The notes: a model not told the origin generated them from the letters alone. A stretch of 64,000 bases of DNA from Karalla daura (GCA_029224185.1 CM055191.1:4930036-4994035); one strand, 5' to 3'; shown: positions 43,427 through 56,549, counted from the stretch's first letter. Numbers and translations are program-made.

Positions 43427-46372
43427 TTAAGGTTGCAAGTAGTGCCTTTCTTCTGCTCCTTGATTCTCAGAGTTGACCGTTTCTTCAGTTTCCATGACAC
43501 AACCATGTCCTTTGTAACTTTCGTCCAAGTCCACTCTGCTCCCGGTTTTTAAGGCCCGGCGCAGCTGGTTCCAAAACAGGTCCTGGGCCTGCTTGGGGTC
43601 AGAGCAGTCTGAGCCCGGCCACTGCAGGTAAGTCTTTTTCAACATGACTCTCCTCATGCGGTGGTAGGACGACAGCTGCCTCTCAGAGATCGGCTCCAGA
43701 AAGACGAGCAGGAGGACGTCTCGGTGCTCGTCGAACAGCCGGTAGCTGGCCAGCTGGATTTCCAGAGAGCACCACTCGCTCCTCAGGAAGTTCCTGCTCA
43801 CCACGCAGATGGTTTTGCGGCTGCTGTAGACGGCAGAGACGATGTTGTCCACGATGTCCCGGCCCAGCTCAAAGTCCCTGTGGTGCAGACAGAGTCTGAA
43901 GGAGGACCCGTGTCTCTCCAGCTTTGGCATCAGCTCGTCCATGACCCACTGTTCATCAGCAGAGTTGTAGGAAATGAAGGCATCGTATTTATAGTTCTCC
44001 TCCTTGTCTCGGAGTCTGCGCCACTGCTCACCAAACCAGGAGCGGAACACGTAGTAGCCGTACCTCATCTTCCAGTAGAGCTTGACATACAGCAAAGGAG
44101 TGACCGAGAAGAGGATGGTTACAAGTGCGGTGCTGAAGAACATGTACTCTTCAAGATCTATGTAGCAAACGCTGGTTTCAAAGCTGTGGAATTTGCGAGA
44201 TTCATTTTGTGGGCACGTCATTTGGTAGAGATAGACCACCTGGACCTTCCGGTTGGACTCTGTCCAGTTTTTCAACACGCTGTTAATGCAGGTGCAGCTC
44301 AGAGGAATGTTGCGGAGGTCAAGATAGTGGAGATGAGGTAAACTGTCGAGTACGTCCACGTCAATGCTCTGCATCACGTTACGGTTGAGCTGCAGTGTTT
44401 GCACCTGGGTGAGGTTCCCAAAAACATCGCTTGTGAGGTTCTGGATGCCCATATTTTCAACGATCAACTTAGTCAGATTTCTTAGATTTTTAAAAACACC
44501 TGGATGTAGTTTGGTCACTCCAACGCAGCACCTATCCAGAGAGAGGAACTGCAAGCCTGTTAAATCATCAAAGGCATCGGGAGGGAGATAAGCTATGCTG
44601 TTGTCAGTGAGATACAGAGATCTCAGGGAGTGGAGGCCGCGGAAAAAACCATGTGGTATAGCAAAGAGGCCATGAGGTTGCTGCCTGTCCAGCTTCAGAT
44701 CTCTGAGTTTGCTGAGATTTACAAACGGTGTCAGATATTTTCCTGGAGTGACGAAGGAAATCTGATTGCCTTGTAAATCCAGCACTTCCAGTCTTTTGTG
44801 AAACACTGGGTTAAGGGAATTTTCAATCTGTTTGAGATTGTTCCCATCTAGATAGAATTTGGACAGACATTTGAGACCGTCCAGGCCAGACGGCTCGATG
44901 TGAGTGATCTTATTACCCCCGAGGTCCAGCGTCATCAGCTTCCCAAGTTTGCGGAACGTTTTGTTGAATATGACGGAAATACGATTGTTGCGCAGGTTCA
45001 AGAGATTCAGGCTGTGAAGATCTTCAAAGGATTTCTTGAACAGATCAGTTAAGAGGTTGTTGTCCAGACGGAGTGTCTGAAGCCTTGTCAGCCCTTTGAG
45101 AGCTTCCTGATCGAGGTAAGCAATCGTGTTTATGTTCAGATTTAGTATCTTGATGTTGGGTGTATGGCAGAAAGCGCAGGAGTTGACTGATATGATACGG
45201 TTGTAACGAACGGTCAAGTTCTCCAACCTTGGGAAATGAGCCATGCTTTTGCAGCATGGGAGCTGGGTCAGATGGTTTTTCTCTACACTGATGCTTTTTA
45301 TATTCGTCTGATTCTCGATGAACTCAAAACACCCTACTGTTTTCAGATTGTTGTGAGATAGATCCAATATGCCTGTGATGTTGGGACATTGGCACAGTGT
45401 GCAGTTAGACAGGTTCGCAATGTCATTATTACCCAGAATTAACTTTTTAATCGAGGTCTCCCGAGTCTTTAACAACTGGCAGAGTGCCACGAGCTGAGTG
45501 TTGTTGTTTAGAGCCAAGCCAGAATAATCAACATGACCTACGGAGATGTTACTGTTCTTCAAAAACTCCACTACTGTGACTTTGGTCGAACGCAAACGCA
45601 GATAGTTTACATGCCCTAAATCCACACTTTCAAAAGCCTCCGTCGGGAGTCTGAAGTTATATGAGAGATCTAGCAACTGGACGGAGCTGAGAAAGTGAGG
45701 TGCGCATCCCAGCGTAAACAGATTATTCCGACATAAGTATAGCGTCGTGAGGGATTTCGGTAGGGAAACGTTGGCAGGGTGGTGGAGTGATGTCAGACTG
45801 TTGAAGCAAAGATCTAGCCTCTGCAGATGTTCCAGATGTGACACGGACACAACTATACTTTGAAATTTTGTCAGGAAGTTTTGCCTGATGATCAAGGTCT
45901 CGAGGTTGAGCAGAGGGGAGAAGAGGTCCTCGTGGAGCTGCTTCAGAGCATTGTTGGTCAGGGACAGGTAGGTGAGGTTGTGCAGGTCCGTAAACAGAGA
46001 CGGGTCGAGATACGTCACGTTGTTGCAAGACATGTTCAACGCCTGGAGACGGGTCAGGTTATGGAAGGCGAACCTATCGATGACGGTCAAGTTGTTGTGG
46101 TCTACTCGGAGATGCTGCAGGTTGGAGAGGTGGGCGAAGCTCCAGCCGGGGATGTGCGTCACAGGGTTGATGGAGATGGTGAGGTTGACTGTGGACGGCG
46201 GCAGGTCTCCCACGATGTCGCTGATGTTACCGTCCTTCCGTCGGATGCACTTGAAGCTCCGCTGACCTGAGTTGGGGTCTTCAATGCAGTTGTTGAAGCT
46301 GTATCCATGGACGAGCTGAATGAGGCCGAGCACAGCTGCGACTGCCAACAGCCCGGACGTCAGAGCCGCCAT
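43427..46372 (-). CDS. tlr21: Toll-like receptor, TLR21 type
   Basis: Single-exon reading frame of 981 residues. Signal peptide (MAALTSGLLAVAAVLGLIQLVHG), about two dozen leucine-rich repeats, a C-terminal LRR cap with CTC...C...C (about 690-735), a membrane helix (about 744-767, STALVTILFSVTPLLYV), and a TIR domain from about 796: box 1 YDAFISYN, box 2 LCLHHRDFELG, box 3 FWNQLRRAL. The BB loop lacks the usual proline. The mature start GYSFNNC, the intronless coding exon and the length fit fish and bird TLR21, an endosomal CpG-DNA sensor signalling through MyD88. TLR22 or a TLR13-like member is the alternative. It is convergent with prr19 and sits between prr19 and cnfn, where mammals have no TLR. 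An untranslated exon probably lies at 47,143 and beyond. Confidence 0.85.
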   Translation of the reverse strand: MAALTSGLLAVAAVLGLIQLVHGYSFNNCIEDPNSGQRSFKCIRRKDGNISDIVGDLPPSTVNLTISINPVTHIPGWSFAHLSNLQHLRVDHNNLTVIDRFAFHNLTRLQALNMSCNNVTYLDPSLFTDLHNLTYLSLTNNALKQLHEDLFSPLLNLETLIIRQNFLTKFQSIVVSVSHLEHLQRLDLCFNSLTSLHHPANVSLPKSLTTLYLCRNNLFTLGCAPHFLSSVQLLDLSYNFRLPTEAFESVDLGHVNYLRLRSTKVTVVEFLKNSNISVGHVDYSGLALNNNTQLVALCQLLKTRETSIKKLILGNNDIANLSNCTLCQCPNITGILDLSHNNLKTVGCFEFIENQTNIKSISVEKNHLTQLPCCKSMAHFPRLENLTVRYNRIISVNSCAFCHTPNIKILNLNINTIAYLDQEALKGLTRLQTLRLDNNLLTDLFKKSFEDLHSLNLLNLRNNRISVIFNKTFRKLGKLMTLDLGGNKITHIEPSGLDGLKCLSKFYLDGNNLKQIENSLNPVFHKRLEVLDLQGNQISFVTPGKYLTPFVNLSKLRDLKLDRQQPHGLFAIPHGFFRGLHSLRSLYLTDNSIAYLPPDAFDDLTGLQFLSLDRCCVGVTKLHPGVFKNLRNLTKLIVENMGIQNLTSDVFGNLTQVQTLQLNRNVMQSIDVDVLDSLPHLHYLDLRNIPLSCTCINSVLKNWTESNRKVQVVYLYQMTCPQNESRKFHSFETSVCYIDLEEYMFFSTALVTILFSVTPLLYVKLYWKMRYGYYVFRSWFGEQWRRLRDKEENYKYDAFISYNSADEQWVMDELMPKLERHGSSFRLCLHHRDFELGRDIVDNIVSAVYSSRKTICVVSRNFLRSEWCSLEIQLASYRLFDEHRDVLLLVFLEPISERQLSSYHRMRRVMLKKTYLQWPGSDCSDPKQAQDLFWNQLRRALKTGSRVDLDESYKGHGCVMETEETVNSENQGAEERHYLQP

Positions 46373-47548
46373 CTCTCTCTCATCAGCGTCCTCGTGGCTG
46401 AGGAGGATCTGAGGACAGGGAGCAGCATGTCTCTTTCACGTGGTCGAAATGGCTGCACCGTACGTATCAGTTCTGTATTCATACCTTCACATGTTACATG
46501 GGCTGCGTTTTCGTAAGCAGACGCTGCGGTTGTCATGTTTTTGAGTGGAATTCAAAGTAACCCTAAAAGCATGGTGACAAACCCAGTTCCTCAAATAGTG
46601 ACTTGTCAACAAAGTTGCTTATTCACTCGAATAGTCTTTAAACTGGGTTCCTCCTGTGGCTTTTTCATATCCCTTTTCACTCTGTCCGTCCCTCTCCTTC
46701 TCATGTTTTCTTTAGTTTTCAATTTAATTTAACTTCATATTTGATACTGTTAAAAAATACCATGAAAGAGTTGGTATGTTCAGAAAAGTTGCCAATGTTT
46801 TGGGGTTTGAAGAGTTCTCTGCAACAGGACCGCGAGCTTGATGACTCAAATACCAGAACATTGCATGTGACCATTGGCACGATTTGCACAGATTCAATCC
46901 TCACGAAAGTTGCTCTGAAACATTCTCCAATTTCTTGTCTGACATTTCTATTTTAAGAATATTTAAAGAGGCACATATAGACTACTAACTTGTTACACTA
47001 CCAAAAAGTGAAAACTCAGTCACACATTATCTTCTACCATCATTTTCTGATCAGAAAGTACAGCTTCTAGGAGTTGCTAAGCATAGTGCAGTGTTTGAAC
47101 TATTTAACTATCTACTTTTGGACGTTGCTGTGACAGCCTTACCTGAGCTGTTGCCACTCGATGAGACTCTTGTGCCCTGGATTTGTTGAGCTCACAGTGA
47201 CTTGGGAGGAGGAAGATCCTGCCCACTCACTTTTCTCTCTTAAGTTACAGGATACGGAACAAGAAGAGGCCAAAAATGAGGAATTACAAGAGATGTTTAT
47301 TGAAGTTCTTTTTGACTGACCAAACATTAGTACTTTTCATACAACATCACATGGATACACAATATACAACATTAAATAACTAACTAAATTTACTCCAGCC
47401 AACAAAAAGCTAAATCATTTTTTTTACTATTGAAATTAATGATAAAGTCACTGCTTTGGTTTTAGTGTTTAGACCTGATCTACTTTATTCCATGAGAATT
47501 TTTAAGTCTGGGTTTGAACATAAAAGTAAGTCATTTTATATACACATT

Positions 47549-47592
<44 letters not shown>

Positions 47593-48242
47593 CATATATA
47601 TATATATATACACACACACACACCTTAAGCCCTCTCTAAAAGCTTGTCAGCTTCATAGGGCAATTTCACCTATTGTAAATGCAAAACGTATTATGTTATT
47701 TACTGGTTTCTTTCATAGATATATGAATAAATAAACAATGTATTTTAGTGTTTTATTAATTATTCATTTTTATTTTTATTAATTACCACTTGCTATAGAA
47801 ACATGTACCATCGTGCTTTGCAGTCGGGCCAGTTGAGCATGAAAATACGTACAAAGCAGAGGGATGTTATTTAGTATTAATTATTAGTTTTAGTGAAGTT
47901 TGCTATTCCTTGCTATGATGAGACAAGAGGCAAAGCTATGGAATATCAATAATATTGTAGTGTTTCGTGGTGGAGGAAGAAAACTCTATAAAACAAATAA
48001 AACATTATGTGTCTGCGTAAACATCATCAGTCTGAGACAAAATGTACATTTTTAATAACGTGGAAAAAAAGTGCAGGAATGTGTTTATTTTAAAGCCAGC
48101 AGCAGCACTGATTTGGTTTGATGAGTGAGTGAACCACATAGTGCAACAGGAACCCCTACTGTGTGTAGGGAGAAGTAGTCCTCTGGCCAGGAAATGTTGA
48201 TTTCAACAAATTCTCAAATTATAAAGAGTCAACGGTCTTCTT
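46373..48242. other. TLR 5' flank and spacer to cnfn
   Basis: On the minus strand CAACAGCTCAG|GTAAGG (exon edge 47,143) is a likely donor of an untranslated first exon of the TLR gene, with an acceptor within about 30 bases of its ATG (gatgagag|agagATG). An (AT)n/(CA) tract lies at about 47,557-47,622. TTTATT at 48,084-48,089 gives a minus-strand AATAAA suitable for the cnfn 3' end. Nothing else is recognised. Confidence 0.4.
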
Positions 48243-49284
48243 TTAACCTCTCATCTTCTGCTCTCGAGCCATCTGACACAGCCCGCACAGAGGCAGGCAG
48301 GCCATGACGACCCAGTCGTCACACACCGAGCCCTGCGAGGAGACAAAGGCACAGAGACGAGGTGACTAACGCCATCTCCAGCCAAACAAAGTAAGAGAGA
48401 AACAGAAAAACAGGTTTGACAGGAATTATATTCCTTCACTGGAAAACAGTTTAAGGTTTAAGTTATATTATGTAAACAATCATATTTTTTGAGCACCTAA
48501 AGCAAACCATTGATATATTACAAGAACTGGAGAGGGCACCAAACTTCTGCCTGGGAGCTGGCTTTTCCCAGTGGTACTGCAACCAAAGCAAAGCCCTGCG
48601 GCCCAAAAAGCATTTTGCCCACAGCCGGCAATAGTAAAAGTCATGCACTTTCAACAAAAGAAAAGTTCACCCATTCATTTTGCCCACAGCAGCTCTCAGA
48701 CATGGCAGGAATGACTACTTCACATGCTCTATGGGTCAAATAACACTGAAGCCAGAAAAGTTTTTCAGATTATGCAGCAGGCGAGCAACGTCCATCAAAA
48801 TGAATGGACTGCCATCTTTGTCCCGGTATCCAATTCTTATAATATCTATGAACATCCTTCTTATAACATCCGTGAGCCTCATTGTGCATCATTGTCCTGT
48901 GGCCTGATTGCCATGAAGGGAACTTACCCCGATGTTGTATCTGTGGCGGATGCTTGTTCTCAGGGCAATCATGGCTCCAGGAAGGAAGGGCAGGCAGCAG
49001 CTGTCTCCGTTGTCCTGAGCCACCTTACAGCCCAGGATGCAGGGGACGAACGTGGCGCACAGACCTGCAGGGACAGGGCACACACAGTGTCGTCAGCTGT
49101 GTCGCCTGACGCGGGCCGAGCTCTGGCCGTCGCGTGCTGAGGTGAACGGCGAACGCGTACAGATGCCGCAGTCGTCACAGCAGTCGCACACGTTGGAGCT
49201 CCAGCTGGACGGGGCGGAGGGCACCGTGTACTGTGTGACCGTGACCTGAGGCTGCGAGTTGATCACGTTGGACTGGAACGCCAT
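48243..49284 (-). CDS. cnfn: Cornifelin (PLAC8-family small Cys-rich protein)
   Basis: Minus-strand exons 49161-49284 (ATG), 48928-49064 and 48243-48332 (stop), 116 residues (human cornifelin 112). It has the PLAC8 pattern: CDCCDD near the end of exon 1, CLCATFVPCILGCKVA formed across the first splice junction, SCCLPFLPGAMIALRTSIR, then CLPLCGLCQMARE as in mammalian CNFN (CLPCALCQMARE). In mammals it is part of the cornified envelope of epithelia; in fish its role is open. The first donor (ATCT|GTACGC) is non-optimal, but only it yields the conserved CLC junction. A 5' untranslated exon with TATA box is proposed at 49,986-50,089. Confidence 0.9.
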
Positions 49285-49985
49285 GGCTGCAGAGGGCAGA
49301 GAGGGGATTCACCGACAGAAAGGTTAGCCCTCACGGGATGCTCTGTTATCTGTCTCTCACAAAGTATAAATACCAGAGATTAATACCATATTTTACTTTA
49401 ATTGAGGTATCTTTTTTCACCTACCTCTGAGCAAACTATTCCATCAAATACACACACTCTTTGAGATTTTAACCCTTAACATGCCATCTTTTAGGTTTTG
49501 TTTTCAATATGCTACAACACAGCTACACTTTCAAAGTCATTTTTATAGTGAATCATTGAAGCCTGGGATATGTAAACGATAAGCAGCAACATTCAATTGA
49601 ATGCCTTACTTTTTTGACGTAACAATTTCTTCTTTGCGAGGTTTTTTATACTTTATTGTGGTAGTTGAGCTGGAAAATACACGATGGAATCAAAACACAC
49701 AACCTTACCAAAAATCTAAGCCAGACACACAAACACAGCCACAGTTATCAAAAACGAAGAATGAAAAATGTTCACAGCATCCACTAGGGGTTAAGGAGGA
49801 TCATCGGAGATGACAACCCTTAAACCTCCTGCATGTCTAGGACTGTTTTCACACCCATTTGTTCCTTCTCCATGGTTCCTCTGCAGGTTTTTGTCCCATC
49901 CACACAAATAAAACAAGGGAGAGGCTTCCATGAAGCAGGCCTGGACATCCACAGTTTTTTTTCCAGAAAAGGCTGTTTGTCTCAC

Positions 49986-50089
49986 CTGACTCTCCTGAAG
50001 TTATGATGTTATGTTATGTAGCTCCTTTAAAATCACTGCAGACGTCTCTGGGATAAATCCAGGCTGAGAGCACGTCTGCAGTTCTTATA
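49986..50089 (-). promoter_or_regulatory. Core promoter and untranslated first exon of cnfn
   Basis: Minus strand: TATAAG at 50,084-50,089 (GGGTATAAGAAC), then about 30 bases to a possible start near 50,055, and a donor GAGTCAG|GTGAGA with exon edge at 49,986. Spacing and orientation fit cnfn. Confidence 0.5.
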
Positions 50090-50092
50090 CCC

Positions 50093-52137
50093 AACGCAAC
50101 ATCAAGTTTCAGGCCGGTATGACAGAGCAAACAATTTGCTATTTGTGCATTACAATCTCTATTGAGAGGCGACGCTGCAGTGTTTAGTTTGTGGGCGTAT
50201 CGTACGTCACACATGGGTGCACCTAACATTATGTGGTCTTTATCAGCACACAGCAATTTGGGAACAAAGCACAAATTTATATCTCTCCAACTTGTAAACC
50301 AAATATTCTCTTCAAAACAGGTGTGGTGTGTGTACTCACTGCAAGTCAGTTTCTGTGAATGGGAAATGGCCCTGACCCTAACCCTGCAAAATACACAAAT
50401 CACCAGTGCTCAGGGGATTTATGCAGGTGTTATGTAATACAGTATATACTGTAGAATACTCATTAAGATAAAGAAGCGACAAAAACACAATACATTTTGC
50501 ATTTTAATGCAATTTAAATGCATTTCAAGTTCTAACGTGAAAATATGTCCCCCCTCCAGTTGGTCAGTGAGGAACAATGCCACCTCAAGAGGGTTTGATT
50601 TGCTCATTTTTCAACACAACCGCATTGGTTTCAAACTCCTTCTTAAGGTATGCACACTGAATGTAACATGTCTCAAGTCGAGCAGAAAATAGATTTGAAT
50701 TCACTTGTGTAAATGAGCTATATTCTTGCTGCGCACCTCTTGTTTCTACCATTATGGATCTCCAGTTTATCTTGTTTTATAAGTTATCTTCTTGATTGTT
50801 TCATATAATTACATTAAAATGATACTATTATAGCAATAACAATAATATAATAATAATAATAATAATACTTGAGCCTTTTTTTTCTAGTGTGGTGGCAATA
50901 TGCATCCATAGGAGATGCAAACAGATGTGATGCAAAAAACAATGTGATGAAACCTTTAAAAGACAACAATTAATTAGCATTTAATTTTGCATTGACTTTC
51001 TGACAGAATTTTGATTCCTCTGTTGTTCTATGTGACTTGCTCCCCAACACCTGTAAATATCCAGAAGCACTGTGACGGATTCACTGTGGGTCCACCCAGA
51101 TACTCAGCTCTGTATTTTCAGACCTGTGGAGAACTGAAGTTTTCACTGATCAAACAAGGTGATACCGCACCAGGAGGGCCACATGTTTTCTCAACAGTTT
51201 CTAACCTCAGGAAATGATTGTCTGACAAACTTACAAACACTGGATCCTTTGTTTCAAGCCCATTGTTTGACTTCATGTCATGTTTCAGAGAGCTTCGATT
51301 CGCCGGTCTCTTGCACCACTGTAAAACCATGCACACAGACAGAACTTGCCAGACAGTGTTTTTGAGGTTTCGCCTTTCAGTTAACTTCTGTAAAAAGTTC
51401 CTCTTGTAAAGGTTTTATGGGAATAGTTCACAATTTTAACAGTTTTGCCTTTGTATGTGAAAGGCCAAATTCACAGACATATCAGGTGTACTTGAATGCA
51501 TAAAATCCCACATGGTATATTATGAATACAACTTCTTCTTCTACAACTTATGAACAAACTTTATTGACCCCACGGGTGAAAATACACATCATTCTGCTCC
51601 TTTCTGTTTCTTGACCTCTCTGTTTGCGTGCATCCTATGAAGCAAAAACCGTATATTATTGAGGAATCGAAATCTTTGTACTTTGAGGGGAAAAGAAAAC
51701 GCTGATTTTGCATTTGCTGTTTTTTTTATGCGCTCAGAGCAGATGAGTCACTGAGAACTCAATGCAGAGTCTACAAAAGCATGAGGTATGTGTTAGATGG
51801 CACGCACACAATAATAGTCAGCGATCAGGGTTTGATTGTGTTGCGGTCATTACTCATTATCCCACAGTGTGTTTGTAAACGTCGGCGACGTAAACGTCAC
51901 AGAGCATTTCTGGCCTTGGTCAAAGAGGTTTTCCCTGCAAAAGTAAGAATTTGAGTCGATTTTTTTCACTTGACCAAAACAGACTTTTCCTCAAAAAAAG
52001 TGAAAAAACTTGAAAACACATTTGCCATTGTTTGCTTATGAATGAGCCTCTAATAGATCAAACTCAATCAGGTTGAGGTTATCCATACGGGTCCACATGC
52101 CAGCTAATTTCCAGGAAAGCCAGGGAATCCACCCTGG

Positions 52138-52184
<47 letters not shown>

Positions 52185-52530
52185 ACACACACACCCTTCA
52201 CTCTCCCAGTGACCGTGTGGTTCACCACCATCTCTGTGTCACCTTGTCAACGAATTAATAATTAACAGCGTGAAATTTCCCAGTGACGCCATCAGAGAGC
52301 ACAGTTTTTCTGGTTTCATTATACAGCAACAATATCTTGATCTGAGTGCAGCTTTAGAGCTCAATGAATAGGTCAATGTGATGCAGATGCAGACTTTTTG
52401 TATTCTTAAGATTTTGAGAGCTGGATATTTTCTTCTATGATGCATAAACAGTCTATATACAGTTTTCTTAGCGGGTATAAAACCAAAAATGTGTGATTAT
52501 TGTCCCACCGTGCAGACGGCCCCCTATATA

Positions 52531-52598
<68 letters not shown>

Positions 52599-53883
52599 GA
52601 CATTTACCTTCTGAGTCACTCAGGCAACTGTGACAGAGGGAAGCAAAACACCAGAGATGTTGTGCAAGAAAACATTTTCCCAAGACCCTCAGTCCAGACA
52701 GAAAGGAACCACAAGAGTTCGGTTCCTCACACATTATCCCCTGTTTTTAATAAACCATTTAGTTCCACAGAAAGGGGAATCTGACACATTACATTCTGCG
52801 CAGGCTGCCACTCTGGGTCTAGACTGTGCATCTATAGGAAAAAAAAGTATGACACATCACTGCGCTCGGTCCCCTCGACATATTGTAGCTGGTCTGAACC
52901 GGTGACTGCATTTGTGCGCTGGTGCAAAACAAACAAAAAAAAAAAGTGCTCGCCTCAGTTTCTGTAAAGCCCTCTCTTGGGTGTTTACTCAGGAAGCCGT
53001 CAGAAAGTGGCGAGATTATCTGAAGGCGAGTTCACAGAGAAACAGACTGAAGAGAGATATAATAACACCTTACTTCAATGCAAAGTGCATTCAGTGAACC
53101 CTACTGTCAATTAGTTCAAAGCATTTTAGAGGGCTTTCCTTTTAACCTTGTCGTCTTTTATCACAGAGGTGATAAATTGCTGTTTCCTGTTGTTTGTCCT
53201 GGCAAATCTAGTTGGAAATTGTGTAAGTCATTTCCCTCCATAGTGGTTTGACACCTCTACAAGAGTTCACAGGGTGAGCTCACCTTCCCTCTGACTTGCA
53301 GGGGATTTATTGTTACTACTGTCATTATCATTGCTGCTGTTTTATTGTTTTGTATTTTTCGCTGCAGCATTTCAGAGTGATCATGTCACCATCACTACTA
53401 CACATCAGCCTGTCTGCATTCTTTAATATCTCAAAACAAGAGAAAGAAGAAAGAAACTGGAATTCCTGCCAATGTGGCATTTTCACTTCTCCTTTTGTAA
53501 TGGATTGTTTTGTAAAACTAAAACTCCTTTTTCATGGATGTTCCCTTTTCACGTTTTGGTACATGAAGCTGTTTATGCTCCAAACGTTAGAAAATAGAAT
53601 ATTTTTCCACACACAATCATGCACCGTCTGTCTCACTGAACAGCTGCCACGGCTTGAAAATATATGTCACAGTTTCCCTGTCGGTTACTATGCCCCGTTA
53701 TAGCTCCTTTTGCCTCCGTGCAGGATTTAGTTCCTGAAACCTTGACTTCTTCTTTCTGATCCTCCCTCATCTGAGACACGGTCAGTGAAAAAAAAAAAGT
53801 GTGTTCATCTGACATGTGAACGAGCGTCCTCGCCCCACTGTCAGGTTTCAGGTCTTGCTGCAGCATCTTCCTCCGAGACAAAG
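50093..53883. other. Intergenic between cnfn and cxcr3
   Basis: No exon recognised. Contains (AAT)n near 50,845-50,870, (AC)n at about 52,143-52,196 and (CA)n at 52,532-52,594. Sequence just upstream of 53,884 probably includes the cxcr3 promoter and 5' UTR, without a clear TATA box. Confidence 0.45.
52143..52594. repeat. Two (AC)n microsatellites
   Basis: About 25 AC units at 52,143-52,196 and about 31 CA units at 52,532-52,594, separated by unique sequence. Confidence 0.95.
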
Positions 53884-56438
53884 ATGGATCAAGTGACCCC
53901 GACCACAGAAGATTACTGGGTGAGTGCATCGTTTTGCATCCTTTTAATCACATGCCGCTGGGCCTTGCTGCTTTGGAGAAGATAATTATACAGCAGATTA
54001 TTTCAGATGAGTTACTTCGTCCAGTTCACTTCAAAGACTTTCTCCCTTGGGGGAAATTCAAGGCAAAATAGAAGGAAAGGTAAGAATAAGAATGAAATAA
54101 AAATGAGAATAAAAAGTATATGGTGCATAATTTGAAGTAGATGCGAGTGCAGCAGTGAGGTCGGTGCAAGCTTCAGCGTTGAAAGAAATCTGCTCTCAGC
54201 TCTCATAATGTCTCATGCATTGAATTTCATCTTCCTCTCAAAATCTGCCCCAAGCCAGGTTCACGTAGATGAAAATGAACAGCAAGACAATTACTTTCTA
54301 TGCGAGGAAGAGTCACTAAACTCCTGGTTCATCTTTCAGAACTCACAGTGCACTATTATCAATGCTTTAGGGACACTAACGCAGTTAAAATGCTGCACGC
54401 CACATCACTAAACACCCCCTGAGGGAACTTCCATACATGATCGACAGAGTTCTTATTTCTGTCTATCTATCTAAACATTGTATCTATCAATCTAATTCCC
54501 ATCCATCTCTGCAGCTTTTTCTCCTGTCTCTAAAATTCTCAGGCCTGCTCAACTTGGTATGGGTGGGTCTAACATGGTAAGGAAATCAGTTATCTCAGAT
54601 TCAAAGGCTGATACAGGGCTCGGCTTTGATTTCTGAGAAACAGAGTAAACATGATCTTAAAAGGTCTCAAGGTACATATGAACACGCCACCATCTGTCAC
54701 CAAGGAAGAAGAGAGAAGTTAATTTTGACCTACCATTTTCAACCACAGGGTGGTGCTGTGTAGGTACAGTCAATCTGTCTGTCTAAAAACTTCACAGTTC
54801 CTCTGAGGGAACCTCCCCACATGATCATCAAAGTATCTGTATGTCAAATCAATCTGTGTGGCGAGCCGCCACATGTGTTCAGCAGAGTTCAGGTCGATAC
54901 TCTGCAGGGACCCAGACGTTTGTTCTCTCTCTCAGGGCTGCAGGCTTTTCGTTTTCACTGCCCCGGTTTGGGGTTTGGGTTTTTTTAAAGCGTGTACTCG
55001 ACACATCATCTGTGCAGAACTGGTTTCTCCTGTGGTGTCTGATAGCTACGGTATTGTGTGATTGGTCAGAAATTGGTACATGTCCTGCAGTGAACTTTGT
55101 TCTACCAACCTCAACAAAACGACAACATTTCTCTGTTCTTGCAGAGTCTATTTTTGTCTGCATGTTTGTGTGTCAAAGGATAGAGTTTAAAAGCCTATAA
55201 CTGGTCTACAATTGGCTTGGCTGACCGACCAGGTCATCGGGGACCTCAGCTGTGGAACAGACTCCCTGAGCACTATGAACTGCCTTGTTTCAGAGTGGTT
55301 CTCTACAAATAAACTTTGCCTTGCCTTGCAGGACTTTGACTATGAGAACTACACTTCGTCTCCAGAGAGCAGCCACAGTCGCGCGGTCCCGTGTGTGCAA
55401 GAGGACATCTACGCCCTGGGCAGGAGCTACTCGCCGGTGGTGTTCAGCCTGGTCTTTGTCCTGGCCGTGGTGGGAAACGTGCTGGTGCTGTGCGTCATCC
55501 GCCGCTACCGCTACTCTCAGAACGGCGGGGCCTGCGCCTTCTCCCTGACCGACACCTTCCTGCTGCACCTGGCCATCTCCGACCTGCTGCTGGCCTTCAC
55601 GCTGCCCCTGTTCGCCGTGGAGTGGGTCCACCAGTGGGTCTTCGGCCTGGCCGCCTGCAAGATCTCCGGCGCGCTCTTCTCCCTGAACCGCTACAGCGGC
55701 ATCCTCTTCCTGGCCTGCATCAGCTTCGACCGCTACCTGGCCATCGTGCACGCCGTCCGCTCCGGCTGGAAGAGGAACACCTGCCACGCTCAGATCGCCT
55801 GCGCCTTCATCTGGGTGGCGTGCGTGGGCCTGAGCGGCGTGGACGTGGCCTTCAAGCAGGTGGAGGAGGTGCACACCGGGGAGAACCAGAAGCAGCTCCG
55901 CTGCCTGTCGTTCTACACCGAGAACCCGACCCAGTGGCTGGTGGGGCTGCAGCTCCTCAGCGTGGTGCTGGGCTTCGGGATACCCCTGCTCATCATGCTC
56001 TACTGCTACGTCCGCATCTTCCGCTCGCTCTGCAACGCCACCCGCAGGCAGAAGCGCAAGTCCCTGCGCCTCATCGTCTCCCTGGTGTCTGTGTTTGTGA
56101 TCTCCTGGGCCCCCTACAACTGCTTCCAGCTGGCCGACAGCCTGTACCGGCTGGGCGTGGTGGCCGGGGGCTGCGTGTTCGGACGGGTGGTGGACTTCGG
56201 GACTCTGGTGACGGAGGGCCTGGGTCTGTCCCACTGCGCCCTCAACCCGCTGCTCTACGGCTTCGTGGGAGTGAAGTTCAGGAGGGAGCTGGTGCGGATG
56301 TTCAAGGGGCTGCTGGGACAGAGAGATGGCCTGTTTGGGCTGGAGGACTGGAAGGAGAGGAGGAAGAGTAAAAGGAGACCCATTGTCTCCTCCATCTCTA
56401 CAGAGAGCGAGAACACCTCCTACTCTTTCATGGTGTAA
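53884..56438 (+). CDS. cxcr3: C-X-C chemokine receptor 3
   Basis: Exons 53884-53919 (MDQVTPTTEDYW, then GTGAGT) and 55332-56438, phase 0, 380 residues. Seven-helix chemokine receptor. Acidic, tyrosine-rich N-terminus (DFDYENY, likely tyrosine sulfation), N-terminal Cys (VPCVQ), Cys at the start of TM3 (AACKISG), Cys in ECL2 (LRCLSF) and ECL3 (GGCVFG), so both canonical disulfides are possible. DRYLAIVHA after TM3, SWAPYN in TM6, NPLLY in TM7, a Ser/Thr-rich tail for arrestin. The short first coding exon followed by one large exon is typical of CXCR3. Ligands by family: CXCL9-11-like chemokines; Gi coupling, T-cell and macrophage chemotaxis. GC-rich exon against AT-rich surroundings. AATAAA at 57,431-57,436 ends a 1-kb 3' UTR. 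Confidence 0.92.
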
Positions 56439-56549
56439 GAGGACATCGGGAGACTGGGAGATGTGTGTGTGGGAGAAGATTAAAAGATTGGTACAAAAAA
56501 AGGACAAAATGAAAATTGAAGGAGACCTAGAACGTTTGAATGGCATGTT

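Noticed and set aside
43661..44341. 226-residue plus-strand frame opposite the TLR TIR domain
   Set aside because: Antisense shadow of the TLR coding exon.
52406..52784. Open frames across the (CA)n arrays upstream of cxcr3
   Set aside because: Repeat-driven frames without splice or domain support.
55290..56546. 418-residue minus-strand frame and a 326-residue plus-strand alternative frame over cxcr3
   Set aside because: Shadow frames in a GC-rich exon; the sense frame has full seven-helix receptor signatures.
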